Of a DNA stretch of 8,266 bases, positions 1 to 6,077 are shown piece after piece (the first letter of the stretch is position 1; every line of letters begins with the position of its first letter). Under the pieces are notes generated by a model. That model searched no databases. It was not told where the DNA came from and saw only the letters and a program-made list of their open reading frames with translations. Origin of the DNA: Frankiaceae bacterium (GTDB lineage: Bacteria > Actinomycetota > Actinomycetes > JADGOU01). The stretch spans positions 1 through 8,266 of the forward strand of contig JADGOU010000114.1 of assembly GCA_017882835.1 (NCBI GenBank), written 5' to 3'. Both the position numbers and the translations under genes were made by a program.

Positions 1-2
1 CC

Positions 3-95
3 CACCGCCCGGACGGAATCTGGAGCGCGACGCCGCCGTGGGCGGTGCCAGCGAGCCGCACCGATCGCGACGCCGCGCTGAGCCGCGGCCCGTGA
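3..95 (+). CDS. possible 3' end of an upstream gene (partial)
   Basis: A reading frame is open from the left edge to a TGA at 93-95. About nine in ten of its third codon positions are G or C, more than in the other two forward frames. The visible product is about 30 residues ending in SRGP and resembles no family I recognise. Its stop lies 11 bases before a strong inverted repeat, which fits a gene followed by its terminator. The opposite strand is also open in a register with the same third-position bias, so a divergent gene starting at GTG 61-59 is a real alternative. Only the edge is visible, so confidence is low. Confidence 0.2.
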   Translation, partial: HRPDGIWSATPPWAVPASRTDRDAALSRGP

Positions 96-106
96 GGGGG
101 CGGACT

Positions 107-155
107 CCGCCAGCCGGCCGAGGCTGCGGCGCGCGCCGCCTTTGCCGGCTGGCGG
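107..155. terminator. nested inverted repeat, candidate terminator or operator
   Basis: A perfect 12-base arm, CCGCCAGCCGGC at 107-118, is matched by GCCGGCTGGCGG at 144-155. The 25-base loop itself contains a perfect 14-base palindrome, GCGGCGCGCGCCGC (126-139), and then TTT at 141-143. It lies just after a possible upstream stop codon and 12 bases before the candidate -10 element of the next gene. A terminator for a leftward or rightward neighbour is the simplest reading. A protein-binding operator for the downstream promoter is also possible. There is no long T-run, as is common in GC-rich actinobacteria. Confidence 0.4.
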
Positions 156-167
156 CCGAGGCGGCGG

Positions 168-173
168 TAGCCT
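168..173 (+). promoter_or_regulatory. candidate -10 element for a leaderless transcript
   Basis: TAGCCT fits the actinobacterial -10 pattern TANNNT. It ends six bases before the A of the ATG at 180, the spacing expected if transcription begins at the start codon itself. No Shine-Dalgarno sequence is visible before this ATG, which supports a leaderless mRNA. A loose -35-like TTGCCG lies at 142-147, but the 20-base spacer is long and the match overlaps the right arm of the inverted repeat. Confidence 0.35.
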
Positions 174-179
174 GCGACC

Positions 180-1445
180 ATGGCCGGCGCTCCGAACCGG
201 GTGTTCATCGCGCGCCTCGCCGGCGTCGCCGTGCTCGATCCCAACGGTGACCGTGTCGGGCGGGTGCGCGATGTTGTGGTGACCCTCCGAATGGCCCGCC
301 AACCGCCGCGGGTGCTGGGGATGGTCGTCGAAGTGCAGCCGCGGCGACGGGTCTTCGTGCCCATGGGCCGGGTCACCTCCATCGACGTCGGCGCTGTGCT
401 GATCACGGGCGCAGTCAACCTGCGCCGGTTCGACAAGCGCCCCGGTGAGACGTTGGTGATCGGTGAGCTGCTGGACCGCCGGGTGCAGCTGGTGGAGGAC
501 GGCGTCGACGTACCGGTCGTCGACGTCGGCATGGAGCAGACCCGCACTCGCGACTGGCTGGTGACCCGGGTCGCCGTCAGCGTTGGCGGCGGCAACTTTC
601 GGCGCCGCGGAGAGGTGCGCACCCTCGCCTGGGACGGCGTCACCGGCTTCACCCTGGCCGAGGACGTGCAGGGCGCCGCCAACCTGCTCGCGGCCTTCGA
701 CCAGCTGCGCGCCGCCGACCTGGCCAACGTGCTCCACGAGCTGTCCGCCAAGCGCCGCGGCGAGGTGGCCGCGGCACTCGACATCGAACGGCTCGCCGAT
801 GTCTTGGAGGAGCTCCCCGAGGACGACCAGATCGAGATCCTGGCCAAACTCTCGGACGAGCGGGCCGGAGACGTGCTAGAGGAGATGGCGCCGGACGACG
901 CGGCGGACCTGCTCAACGAGCTGCCGGCCGACGAGCGCGAACGGCTGCTGGAGCTGATGGAGCCGGACGAGGCCGAGCCGGTACGCCGGTTGCTGAGCTA
1001 CTCCGACGACACGGCCGGCGGCATGATGACCACGGAGCCGATCATCCTCTCGCCCGACGCTTCGGTGGCGGAGGCTCTCGCCCGGGTGCGCAGCCCCGAA
1101 GTATCGCCGGCTCTGGCCACCCAGGTCTACGTCGTGCGACCGCCGACGGAGACGCCGACCGGCCGCTACCTGGGCATCGCGCACATCCAGCGGCTGCTGC
1201 GCGAGGTTCCTTCCTCGCTGGTCAGCGCCGTCATCGACACCGACATCGCGCCACTGTCCCCGGCGACCGCGCTGTCCGGCGTGACTAGCTACCTGGCGAC
1301 GTACAACCTGGTCGCCGTCCCGGTGGTGGACGAGGCGAACCACCTGCTCGGCGCAGTATCGGTGGACGACGTGCTCGACCACCTGCTGCCGGCGGACTGG
1401 CGGGACCGCGACCGGGACGCGGAGGACGTGGCCCGTGGCGCGTGA
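180..1445 (+). CDS. soluble MgtE N-domain/CBS-domain protein with PRC-barrel start
   Basis: This is a 421-residue cytoplasmic protein related to the regulatory half of MgtE magnesium channels. Residues about 8-80 resemble a PRC-barrel (LAGVAVLDPNGDRVGRV), and residues about 120-160 look like a second, weaker one. Residues about 165-270 carry the leucine- and acid-rich helical repeats of the MgtE N domain (ADVLEELPEDD, DVLEEMAPDDAADLL). Two CBS motifs follow at about 278-340 (GGMMTTEPIIL) and 345-405 (VAVPVVDEANHLLGAVSVDD). The membrane channel domain of true MgtE is absent and no hydrophobic helix is seen, so it is unlikely to transport ions itself. It may sense Mg2+ or nucleotides for a partner; that is inference. 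The ATG at 180 is the first possible start because an in-frame TAG lies at 168-170. The next gene overlaps its 3' end by 11 bases. Mycobacteria have a similar CBS/MgtE-like protein near mrp. Confidence 0.88.
   Translation: MAGAPNRVFIARLAGVAVLDPNGDRVGRVRDVVVTLRMARQPPRVLGMVVEVQPRRRVFVPMGRVTSIDVGAVLITGAVNLRRFDKRPGETLVIGELLDRRVQLVEDGVDVPVVDVGMEQTRTRDWLVTRVAVSVGGGNFRRRGEVRTLAWDGVTGFTLAEDVQGAANLLAAFDQLRAADLANVLHELSAKRRGEVAAALDIERLADVLEELPEDDQIEILAKLSDERAGDVLEEMAPDDAADLLNELPADERERLLELMEPDEAEPVRRLLSYSDDTAGGMMTTEPIILSPDASVAEALARVRSPEVSPALATQVYVVRPPTETPTGRYLGIAHIQRLLREVPSSLVSAVIDTDIAPLSPATALSGVTSYLATYNLVAVPVVDEANHLLGAVSVDDVLDHLLPADWRDRDRDAEDVARGA
1421..1437 (+). promoter_or_regulatory. ribosome binding site inside the preceding gene
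   Basis: GGAGGA at 1421-1426, inside the 3' end of the MgtE-like gene, precedes the GTG at 1435-1437 by eight bases. It decides the DUF1003 start and implies translational coupling of the two genes. Confidence 0.6.
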
Positions 1446-1956
1446 GCGCCGGCCGCGACCGCGGCTGGACCAGCCGATCGAGGCTCGCCGCGGAGTCCCC
1501 CGGCCCAGCTATGACCCGGAGACGTTCGGTCGAGTAGCCGAAACCTTCGCCCGGTTCATGGGTACGGCGCGCTTCCTCGTCTACATGACGGTGTTCGTGG
1601 CTGTCTGGCTGCTCTGGAACACCCTCGCCCCGAAGCATCTGCAGTTCGACCCCCGGGCGCTGAACTACACTCTGCTCACGCTCATCCTCTCCATGCAGGC
1701 GTCGTACGCCGCCCCGCTGATCCTGCTGGCGCAAAACCGCCAGGACGACCGGGACCGGGCGAACCTGGAGCAGGACCGCGCCCAATACGCCCGCAATATC
1801 GCCGATACCGACTACCTGACCCGCGAGATCGCCGCCCTGCGGGTGGCTATGGGGGAGGTGGTCACTCGCGACTTTCTGCGCTCGGAGCTGACTCGACTGC
1901 TGGAGGAGGAGGAGGAGGACCGCCGGCCGCGCGAGGGCGAGCAGCGGCCGGGGTAG
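1435..1956 (+). CDS. DUF1003 family two-helix membrane protein
   Basis: This 173-residue inner-membrane protein belongs to the DUF1003 family, whose biochemical function is not established. A basic N-terminus (residues 1-40) leads to two hydrophobic segments at about 45-63 and 76-99. The second runs into the family signature SYAAPLILLAQNRQDDRDR (about 90-107). A soluble helical tail (about 108-150) follows, then an acidic run of five glutamates encoded by GAG repeats near 1904-1918. Both termini are predicted cytoplasmic. The GTG start is supported by a good GGAGGA site, and the gene overlaps its upstream partner by 11 bases, so the two are almost certainly co-translated. The pairing suggests the soluble MgtE-N/CBS protein acts on or with this membrane protein; this is inference. 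Family assignment is firm, role unknown. Confidence 0.88.
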   Translation: MARERRPRPRLDQPIEARRGVPRPSYDPETFGRVAETFARFMGTARFLVYMTVFVAVWLLWNTLAPKHLQFDPRALNYTLLTLILSMQASYAAPLILLAQNRQDDRDRANLEQDRAQYARNIADTDYLTREIAALRVAMGEVVTRDFLRSELTRLLEEEEEDRRPREGEQRPG

Positions 1957-1966
1957 CGGGCTGCTC
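1939..1966 (+). terminator. weak hairpin at the end of the DUF1003 gene
   Basis: GAGCAGC at 1939-1945 pairs perfectly with GCTGCTC at 1960-1966 across a 14-base loop that includes the TAG stop codon at 1954-1956. The stem is short and there is no T-run. It could mark the end of the two-gene operon, or be chance in GC-rich DNA. Confidence 0.22.
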
Positions 1967-1973
1967 AGGGCAG

Positions 1974-2000
1974 GGGTAGTCGGCCGCCGCGGGTAGTCGG
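1974..2000. repeat. direct repeat in the spacer before the secretion ATPase gene
   Basis: GGGTAGTCGG occurs at 1974-1983 and again at 1991-2000, a period of 17 bases. A partial copy, GGGTAG, lies at 1951-1956. The rest of the 112-base spacer shows no convincing -10 hexamer and no Shine-Dalgarno before the GTG at 2069. The repeats might bind a regulator of the ATPase gene, but two copies of ten bases are weak evidence. Confidence 0.3.
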
Positions 2001-2068
2001 TCGCTCGAGGTGGCTCGTCGCAGGCAAGATCACTCAACTCCGACCCGCTTCGCGCCGACATAGACACC

Positions 2069-4429
2069 GTGAAGACCCCTCCGGCTGCGGCCAGCCGGTA
2101 CCCGGCCACGCCCGGAACGGTGCCGTCGGGGGGGCCGGGCGGGGTGGCGAGACCAACCCGGCCGCTGCACCCGCGCAAGATCGGCGAAGTTTTGCTGGTG
2201 CACGACGTCATCACCGAACAGCAGCTCGAGGAGTGTCTGGAGCGACAGTTCACCAACCCACCAGGGACGCCGCGACGACGGTTGGGCGCGCTCGTCATCG
2301 AGGCCGGCTTCGCCACCGACCGCCAGATCGCCCAGGCGCTCGCCGAGGCCCAGGGCCTGGAGTTGGTGGACCTCGGGCGCATCGCCACCAAACCGGACGT
2401 CGTGCGGCTGCTGCCCCGGCCGGTGGCCGAGCGCCTCGGCGTCCTGGTGCTGGAGCGGGCCGGTCGCCGGGTCCGGATCGCTACCGCCGACCCCACCAAC
2501 GTCGTTGCCCTCGATGACGTCCGGCTCTACACCGGAGCCACCGACCTGACCGTGGTGGTGGCGCCGGAGTCGCAGATCCGCCAGACGCTGTCTCGGGCGT
2601 GGAGCCTGTCGGAGGACTCCACCGACGTCACCACGCTGTTCCAGTCCATCGACGACGAGCGTCCCGAGATGCCCACCGAGGCCGCCCTCACCAAGGACGC
2701 GCCGATCGTCAAGCTGGTCGACACGATCTTCGCCGACGCTATGCGGGCCGACGCCAGCGACGTGCACGTCGAGCCGCAGGCGGGGGCGCTGCGGATCCGC
2801 TACCGGGTCGACGGCCTACTGCGCGACGTCATGGAGATCCCCCGCTCGGCGGCCGCGTCGATCACCAGCCGCATCAAGATCACAGCCGGGCTCGACATCT
2901 CTGAACGGCGGCGGCCGCAGGACGGGCGCACCCGGCTCACCGCGGCCGGCCGAACCAGCGACGCCCGGGTGAGCACGCTGCCCGGCGTACACGGGGAGAA
3001 GGTCGTGGTCCGGCTGTTGCCAACCTCGGACAACATGCCTGCGCTGGCGTCCGTGGGGCTGGACGCCGCTCAGCTCGAAGCCCTACGGACCACGCTCGAC
3101 ACGCCACAGGGACTGGTGTTGATCACGGGGCCGACCGGGTCCGGCAAGACGAACACCCTGTACGCCGCCATCAAGGAGATCAACGCGCCCGAGCGCAACA
3201 TCATCACGCTGGAGGACCCGGTGGAGGTCCAGCTCGGCGGGATCACCCAGGTCCAGATCAACGACAAGGCCGGCCTGACCTTCGGCGCGGGCCTGCGATC
3301 GGTGCTGCGGCAGGACCCCGACGTCGTCCTGGTCGGAGAGGTGCGCGACGCCGAGACCGCGGAGCTCGCCTTGCAGGCCTCGTTGACCGGGCACCTGGTG
3401 CTCACCACCCTGCACACCAATGACGCGGTCAGCGCGGTGACCCGACTCGTGGACATGGGGGTGGAACCGTTCCTGGTCGCCTCCTCGCTGGCACTGGTCG
3501 TCGCCCAGCGCCTCGTCCGGCGTCCGTGCCCGGCGTGCGCGGTACCCGCCGAGCCGCCCAGCCGCGTCATGTCGCTGCTCGGGCTGACCCCCGCGGACCT
3601 GGTCGGGACGACCCCCCGGATGGGTCCGGGCTGCGCGGAATGTGCCGAAACCGGCTACCGGGGCCGAGTCGGCGTCTTCGAGGTCTTGCCCGTCACGGCG
3701 GCGCTGCGGGCGGTGCTGCTCACCACCCCGACCGAGGCCGCCATCAGTGCGGCCGCCCGGGCGACCGGCTGGACCACGCTGCGGGCCTCGGCGCTGGCTG
3801 CCGCCAGCCGGGGCGACACCACCTTCGACGAGGTGCTTCGGGTCACCCATATCGATGCCACTGCGGCCACCCACTGTACGACGTGCCAGCGCACGCTCGC
3901 GCCCGACATGGTGGCCTGCCCGTGGTGCGCCACGGTCGTGACGTCCGGGCACTGTGCCCGCTGCCGGCGGCCGATCGACGTGGACTGGAAGATCTGCCCG
4001 TGGTGCCAGCAGCCCGCCCCGCCGCGGGCCGAGCGCAACCCCGACTCGGGGCCAGTCCGACCCCGGCTCCTCCTCGTCGGTGCGGATGACGCGCTGGGCG
4101 CCGTGCTGGCCGAGGCCATGGACGGCGTGGTGGAACTGCACCGCGAGCCGGGCGCGGAGTCCGCTCTGCATGCGGTGGCGGTCGAGCACTTCGCCGGTGC
4201 GCTGGTCTGCGACACCTTGCCGGACCTGGCCGGGGCGGAGCTCATCCGGGTGCTGCGCACCGACGTTCGCACCAACCGGTATGCCCTGCTGCTGCTGTCC
4301 GCAGGCAGTCCCGAGTGCGCGCAGGCGGCGGCCACCGTGGCCGGCGCGGACGGCTGGCTGGTGACACCGTACGACCCGGAAACGGTCGCGGCGGCGGTCC
4401 AGCAGTCCCTCGCCAGGCACGTAGCATGA
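2069..4429 (+). CDS. GspE/PilB-family ATPase with zinc ribbons and receiver-like tail
   Basis: This is a 786-residue cytoplasmic motor ATPase of the type II secretion/type IV pilus assembly family; typical members have about 500-570 residues. Residues 37-95 hold two MshEN-like repeats (KIGEVLLVHDVITEQQL and RLGALVIEAGFATDRQI) and the N domain continues to about 175. The motor core follows: Walker A GPTGSGKT at 354-361, Asp box LEDPVE at 381-386, Walker B DVVLVGEVRD at 418-427, His box TGHLVLTTLHTND at 440-452. The family's metal-binding tetracysteine is C487/C490 and C522/C525. Extra parts are two zinc ribbons (C603-C620 and C629-C646) and a receiver-like domain (about 665-786). The motor looks active. 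No pilin, PilC-like or PilT-like gene is in the window, so it may serve distant pilus or secretion genes. The GTG at 2069 is the longest start but lacks a clear ribosome site; GTG at 2120 or 2144 is possible and would remove only a disordered N-terminus. Confidence 0.88.
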   Translation: MKTPPAAASRYPATPGTVPSGGPGGVARPTRPLHPRKIGEVLLVHDVITEQQLEECLERQFTNPPGTPRRRLGALVIEAGFATDRQIAQALAEAQGLELVDLGRIATKPDVVRLLPRPVAERLGVLVLERAGRRVRIATADPTNVVALDDVRLYTGATDLTVVVAPESQIRQTLSRAWSLSEDSTDVTTLFQSIDDERPEMPTEAALTKDAPIVKLVDTIFADAMRADASDVHVEPQAGALRIRYRVDGLLRDVMEIPRSAAASITSRIKITAGLDISERRRPQDGRTRLTAAGRTSDARVSTLPGVHGEKVVVRLLPTSDNMPALASVGLDAAQLEALRTTLDTPQGLVLITGPTGSGKTNTLYAAIKEINAPERNIITLEDPVEVQLGGITQVQINDKAGLTFGAGLRSVLRQDPDVVLVGEVRDAETAELALQASLTGHLVLTTLHTNDAVSAVTRLVDMGVEPFLVASSLALVVAQRLVRRPCPACAVPAEPPSRVMSLLGLTPADLVGTTPRMGPGCAECAETGYRGRVGVFEVLPVTAALRAVLLTTPTEAAISAAARATGWTTLRASALAAASRGDTTFDEVLRVTHIDATAATHCTTCQRTLAPDMVACPWCATVVTSGHCARCRRPIDVDWKICPWCQQPAPPRAERNPDSGPVRPRLLLVGADDALGAVLAEAMDGVVELHREPGAESALHAVAVEHFAGALVCDTLPDLAGAELIRVLRTDVRTNRYALLLLSAGSPECAQAAATVAGADGWLVTPYDPETVAAAVQQSLARHVA

Positions 4430-4460
4430 CGGGGCCCGGTGCTCTCACCGGTTCGCCCCG
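4430..4460 (+). promoter_or_regulatory. intercistronic RNA hairpin before mrp
   Basis: An inner stem CCGGTG (4436-4441) pairs with CACCGG (4446-4451) around the loop CTCT. An outer stem CGGGGC (4430-4435) pairs with GCCCCG (4455-4460), leaving a three-base bulge TTC. All 12 pairs are Watson-Crick. The structure starts at the base after the upstream stop codon and ends at the base before the mrp ribosome site AAAGGA (4461-4466). It has no T-run. It may terminate or attenuate read-through, or protect or process the mRNA between the two genes. Confidence 0.5.
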
Positions 4461-4471
4461 AAAGGACGCAG

Positions 4472-5665
4472 ATGTCCACTCCCGCTCCGAGCGGCCCATC
4501 GAGCGCCCCATCTCAGCCCGGCTCGACCGCGCCATCGGGACCGCCGACCGTCGAGGCCGTCACCGCCGCCCTGGCCGCGGTGTCAGACCCGGAGATCCAC
4601 CGGCCGATCACCGAGCTCGGCATGGTCAAGTCCGTGGACATCTCGCCCAGCGGCGCGGTGCACGTGGGCGTCTTTCTCACCGTGTCCGGCTGCCCGCTGC
4701 GTGACAAGATCACCGCGGACGTGACCGCGGCGGTGAGCCGGGTGGCCGGCGTCACCGGCGTCACCGTCGAGCTGGACGTGATGAGCGAGCAGCAGCGCCG
4801 TGACCTGCAGACCAAGCTGCGCGGGGACGACCCGGTCCGGGAGGTCCCGTTTGCGCGACCGGGATCGCTGACCCGGGTCTATGCGGTGGCCTCCGGCAAG
4901 GGCGGCGTGGGCAAGTCCTCAGTCACCGTGAACGTGGCGGTAGCCATGGCGGCGCGGGGCCTGAAGGTGGGCGTCGTGGACGCCGACATCTACGGCTTCT
5001 CCATCCCGCGGATGCTGGGCGTGACCGCCCGGCCCACCCAGGTCGAGTCGATGATCATGCCGCCGTCGGCGTACGGCGTGAAGGTCATCTCCATCGGCAT
5101 GTTCACCCGCGACGGCACCCCGGTGGTCTGGCGGGGGCCGATGCTGCACCGGGCGCTGCAGCAGTTCCTCTCCGACGTCTACTGGGGTGACCTCGACGTC
5201 CTGCTGCTGGACCTGCCGCCCGGCACTGGCGACATCGCGATCTCGGTGGCCCAGCTCATCCCCTCGGCGGAGATCCTGGTGGTGACCACCCCACAGCTCG
5301 CCGCCCGCGAGGTCGCGCAGCGCGCCGGCACGATCGCGCTGCAGACCCACCAGCAGATCGTTGGCGTAGTAGAGAACATGGCCGGCCTGCCGTGCCCGCA
5401 CTGCGGCGAGATGGTCGAGGTGTTCGGGTCCGGCGGCGGTGCGTCGGTGGCCGAGGGCTTGTCCCAGGTGACCGGGACCACGGTGCCGCTGCTCGGTTCG
5501 GTTCCGATCGACCTCCGGCTGCGCGAAGGCGGCGACGACGGTCGTCCGCTGGTTCTCGACGATCCGGACTCCCCCGCCGGCAAGGAACTGCTGGGCGTCG
5601 CCGACCGGCTCTCCGCCCGTTCCCGCGGACTCGTGGGTCGCTCGCTGGGACTGTCTCCGGCCTGA
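4472..5665 (+). CDS. mrp: Mrp/ApbC/NBP35-type Fe-S cluster carrier P-loop ATPase
   Basis: This is a 397-residue cytoplasmic ATPase that, by family, binds an Fe-S cluster and delivers it to apoproteins. A Ser/Pro-rich N-terminus (1-25) precedes a MIP18/DUF59 domain (about 26-102) with the conserved cysteine C74 in SGCPLRD. The ParA/MinD-like domain has the deviant Walker A KGGVGKS at 143-149, DADIYG at 170-175, Walker B LLLDLPPGTGD at 244-254, and the cluster-binding CxxC C308-P-H-C311. Length and domain order match actinobacterial Mrp. The ATG at 4472 is chosen because AAAGGA sits five bases upstream; an in-frame GTG at 4439 lies inside the hairpin and has no such site. It follows the secretion ATPase gene by 42 bases, and co-transcription depends on what the hairpin does. 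It converges on tatB with 25 bases between stops. Confidence 0.95.
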   Translation: MSTPAPSGPSSAPSQPGSTAPSGPPTVEAVTAALAAVSDPEIHRPITELGMVKSVDISPSGAVHVGVFLTVSGCPLRDKITADVTAAVSRVAGVTGVTVELDVMSEQQRRDLQTKLRGDDPVREVPFARPGSLTRVYAVASGKGGVGKSSVTVNVAVAMAARGLKVGVVDADIYGFSIPRMLGVTARPTQVESMIMPPSAYGVKVISIGMFTRDGTPVVWRGPMLHRALQQFLSDVYWGDLDVLLLDLPPGTGDIAISVAQLIPSAEILVVTTPQLAAREVAQRAGTIALQTHQQIVGVVENMAGLPCPHCGEMVEVFGSGGGASVAEGLSQVTGTTVPLLGSVPIDLRLREGGDDGRPLVLDDPDSPAGKELLGVADRLSARSRGLVGRSLGLSPA

Positions 5666-5678
5666 GCTGTCCGGCCGG
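5657..5678. terminator. candidate hairpin between convergent mrp and tatB
   Basis: CCGGCC at 5657-5662, in the last codons of mrp, pairs with GGCCGG at 5673-5678 around a ten-base loop containing the TGA stop. It falls in the only gap between the two convergent genes, where termination is expected on both strands. The stem is just six pairs with no T-run, so support is mostly positional. Confidence 0.25.
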
Positions 5679-5690
5679 CGCCGAGGTCGA

Positions 5691-6050
5691 TCAGGTGGCG
5701 TCGAAGTCGTACGGCGCAGGCTCGCCGGCGCGCAGCGGCGGCCCGCCGCGGGGAGCGGCCGCCGGCTGGTTGCCCAGGAGATGCGCGCCGTTCGCGGTCG
5801 GCTCGTCGTCATCCGCGGCGAGCGCGTTCTGCACGAACCGCTTCGGATGTAGCGACGCGAGGTCCAGGTCCCCGATCTCCGGCCCGAGCTCGGCCTTGAT
5901 GTCGTCGGTCAGGCCGGTGGCCATCTTCTTGAGCTGTCGAATCATCCGGCCGGCGTCGGCAGCCACCTTGGGCAGCCGCTCCGGGCCGAACACGATCAGC
6001 GCGATGACGAACAGCGCCGAGATCTCGCCCCAGCCCAGATTGTTGAACAC
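5691..6050 (-). CDS. tatB: Sec-independent protein translocase subunit TatB
   Basis: This 119-residue membrane protein belongs to the Tat pathway. TatB works with TatC to receive folded proteins that carry twin-arginine signals. The N-terminus MFNNLGWGEI, with the glutamate at position 9, is the TatB rather than TatA signature. One membrane helix spans about 5-21 and is followed by FGPERLP (21-27), the hinge leading into the amphipathic helix (about 27-55). The segment DLDLASLHPKRFV (61-73) is typical of actinobacterial TatB. The tail is Pro/Gly/Ala-rich and poorly ordered. The start is GTG at 6050-6048, with GGAGGG three bases upstream, which is close spacing. It follows the htrA stop by 27 bases on the same strand, so it is probably co-transcribed. 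No tatA or tatC is in the window. Confidence 0.93.
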   Translation of the reverse strand: MFNNLGWGEISALFVIALIVFGPERLPKVAADAGRMIRQLKKMATGLTDDIKAELGPEIGDLDLASLHPKRFVQNALAADDDEPTANGAHLLGNQPAAAPRGGPPLRAGEPAPYDFDAT

Positions 6051-6077
6051 GCGCCCTCCGTCCGGCGTACCGACCGG

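Noticed and set aside
1904..1918. GAG trinucleotide repeat as a possible unstable microsatellite
   Set aside because: Five in-frame copies encode an acidic tail. Changes by whole codons would be tolerated and nothing suggests phase variation.
1285..2499. Long antisense open frame of about 400 codons spanning two genes and the spacer
   Set aside because: It runs opposite to well-supported genes, its product is Arg/Pro/Ser-rich with no family motif, and long empty frames are common opposite GC-rich coding sequence.
3083..4420. Antisense open frame of 445 codons opposite the secretion ATPase
   Set aside because: It lies wholly opposite conserved motor and zinc-ribbon sequence. The composition (Gly, Arg, Gln, His) is typical of a shadow frame.
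4439..4471. Earlier GTG start for mrp at 4439
   Set aside because: It lies within the hairpin and has no ribosome site; the ATG at 4472 has AAAGGA at suitable spacing.
4919..5812. Antisense open frame opposite mrp, continuing into tatB
   Set aside because: It overlaps the conserved Mrp domain and part of tatB in another frame, with no recognisable domain.
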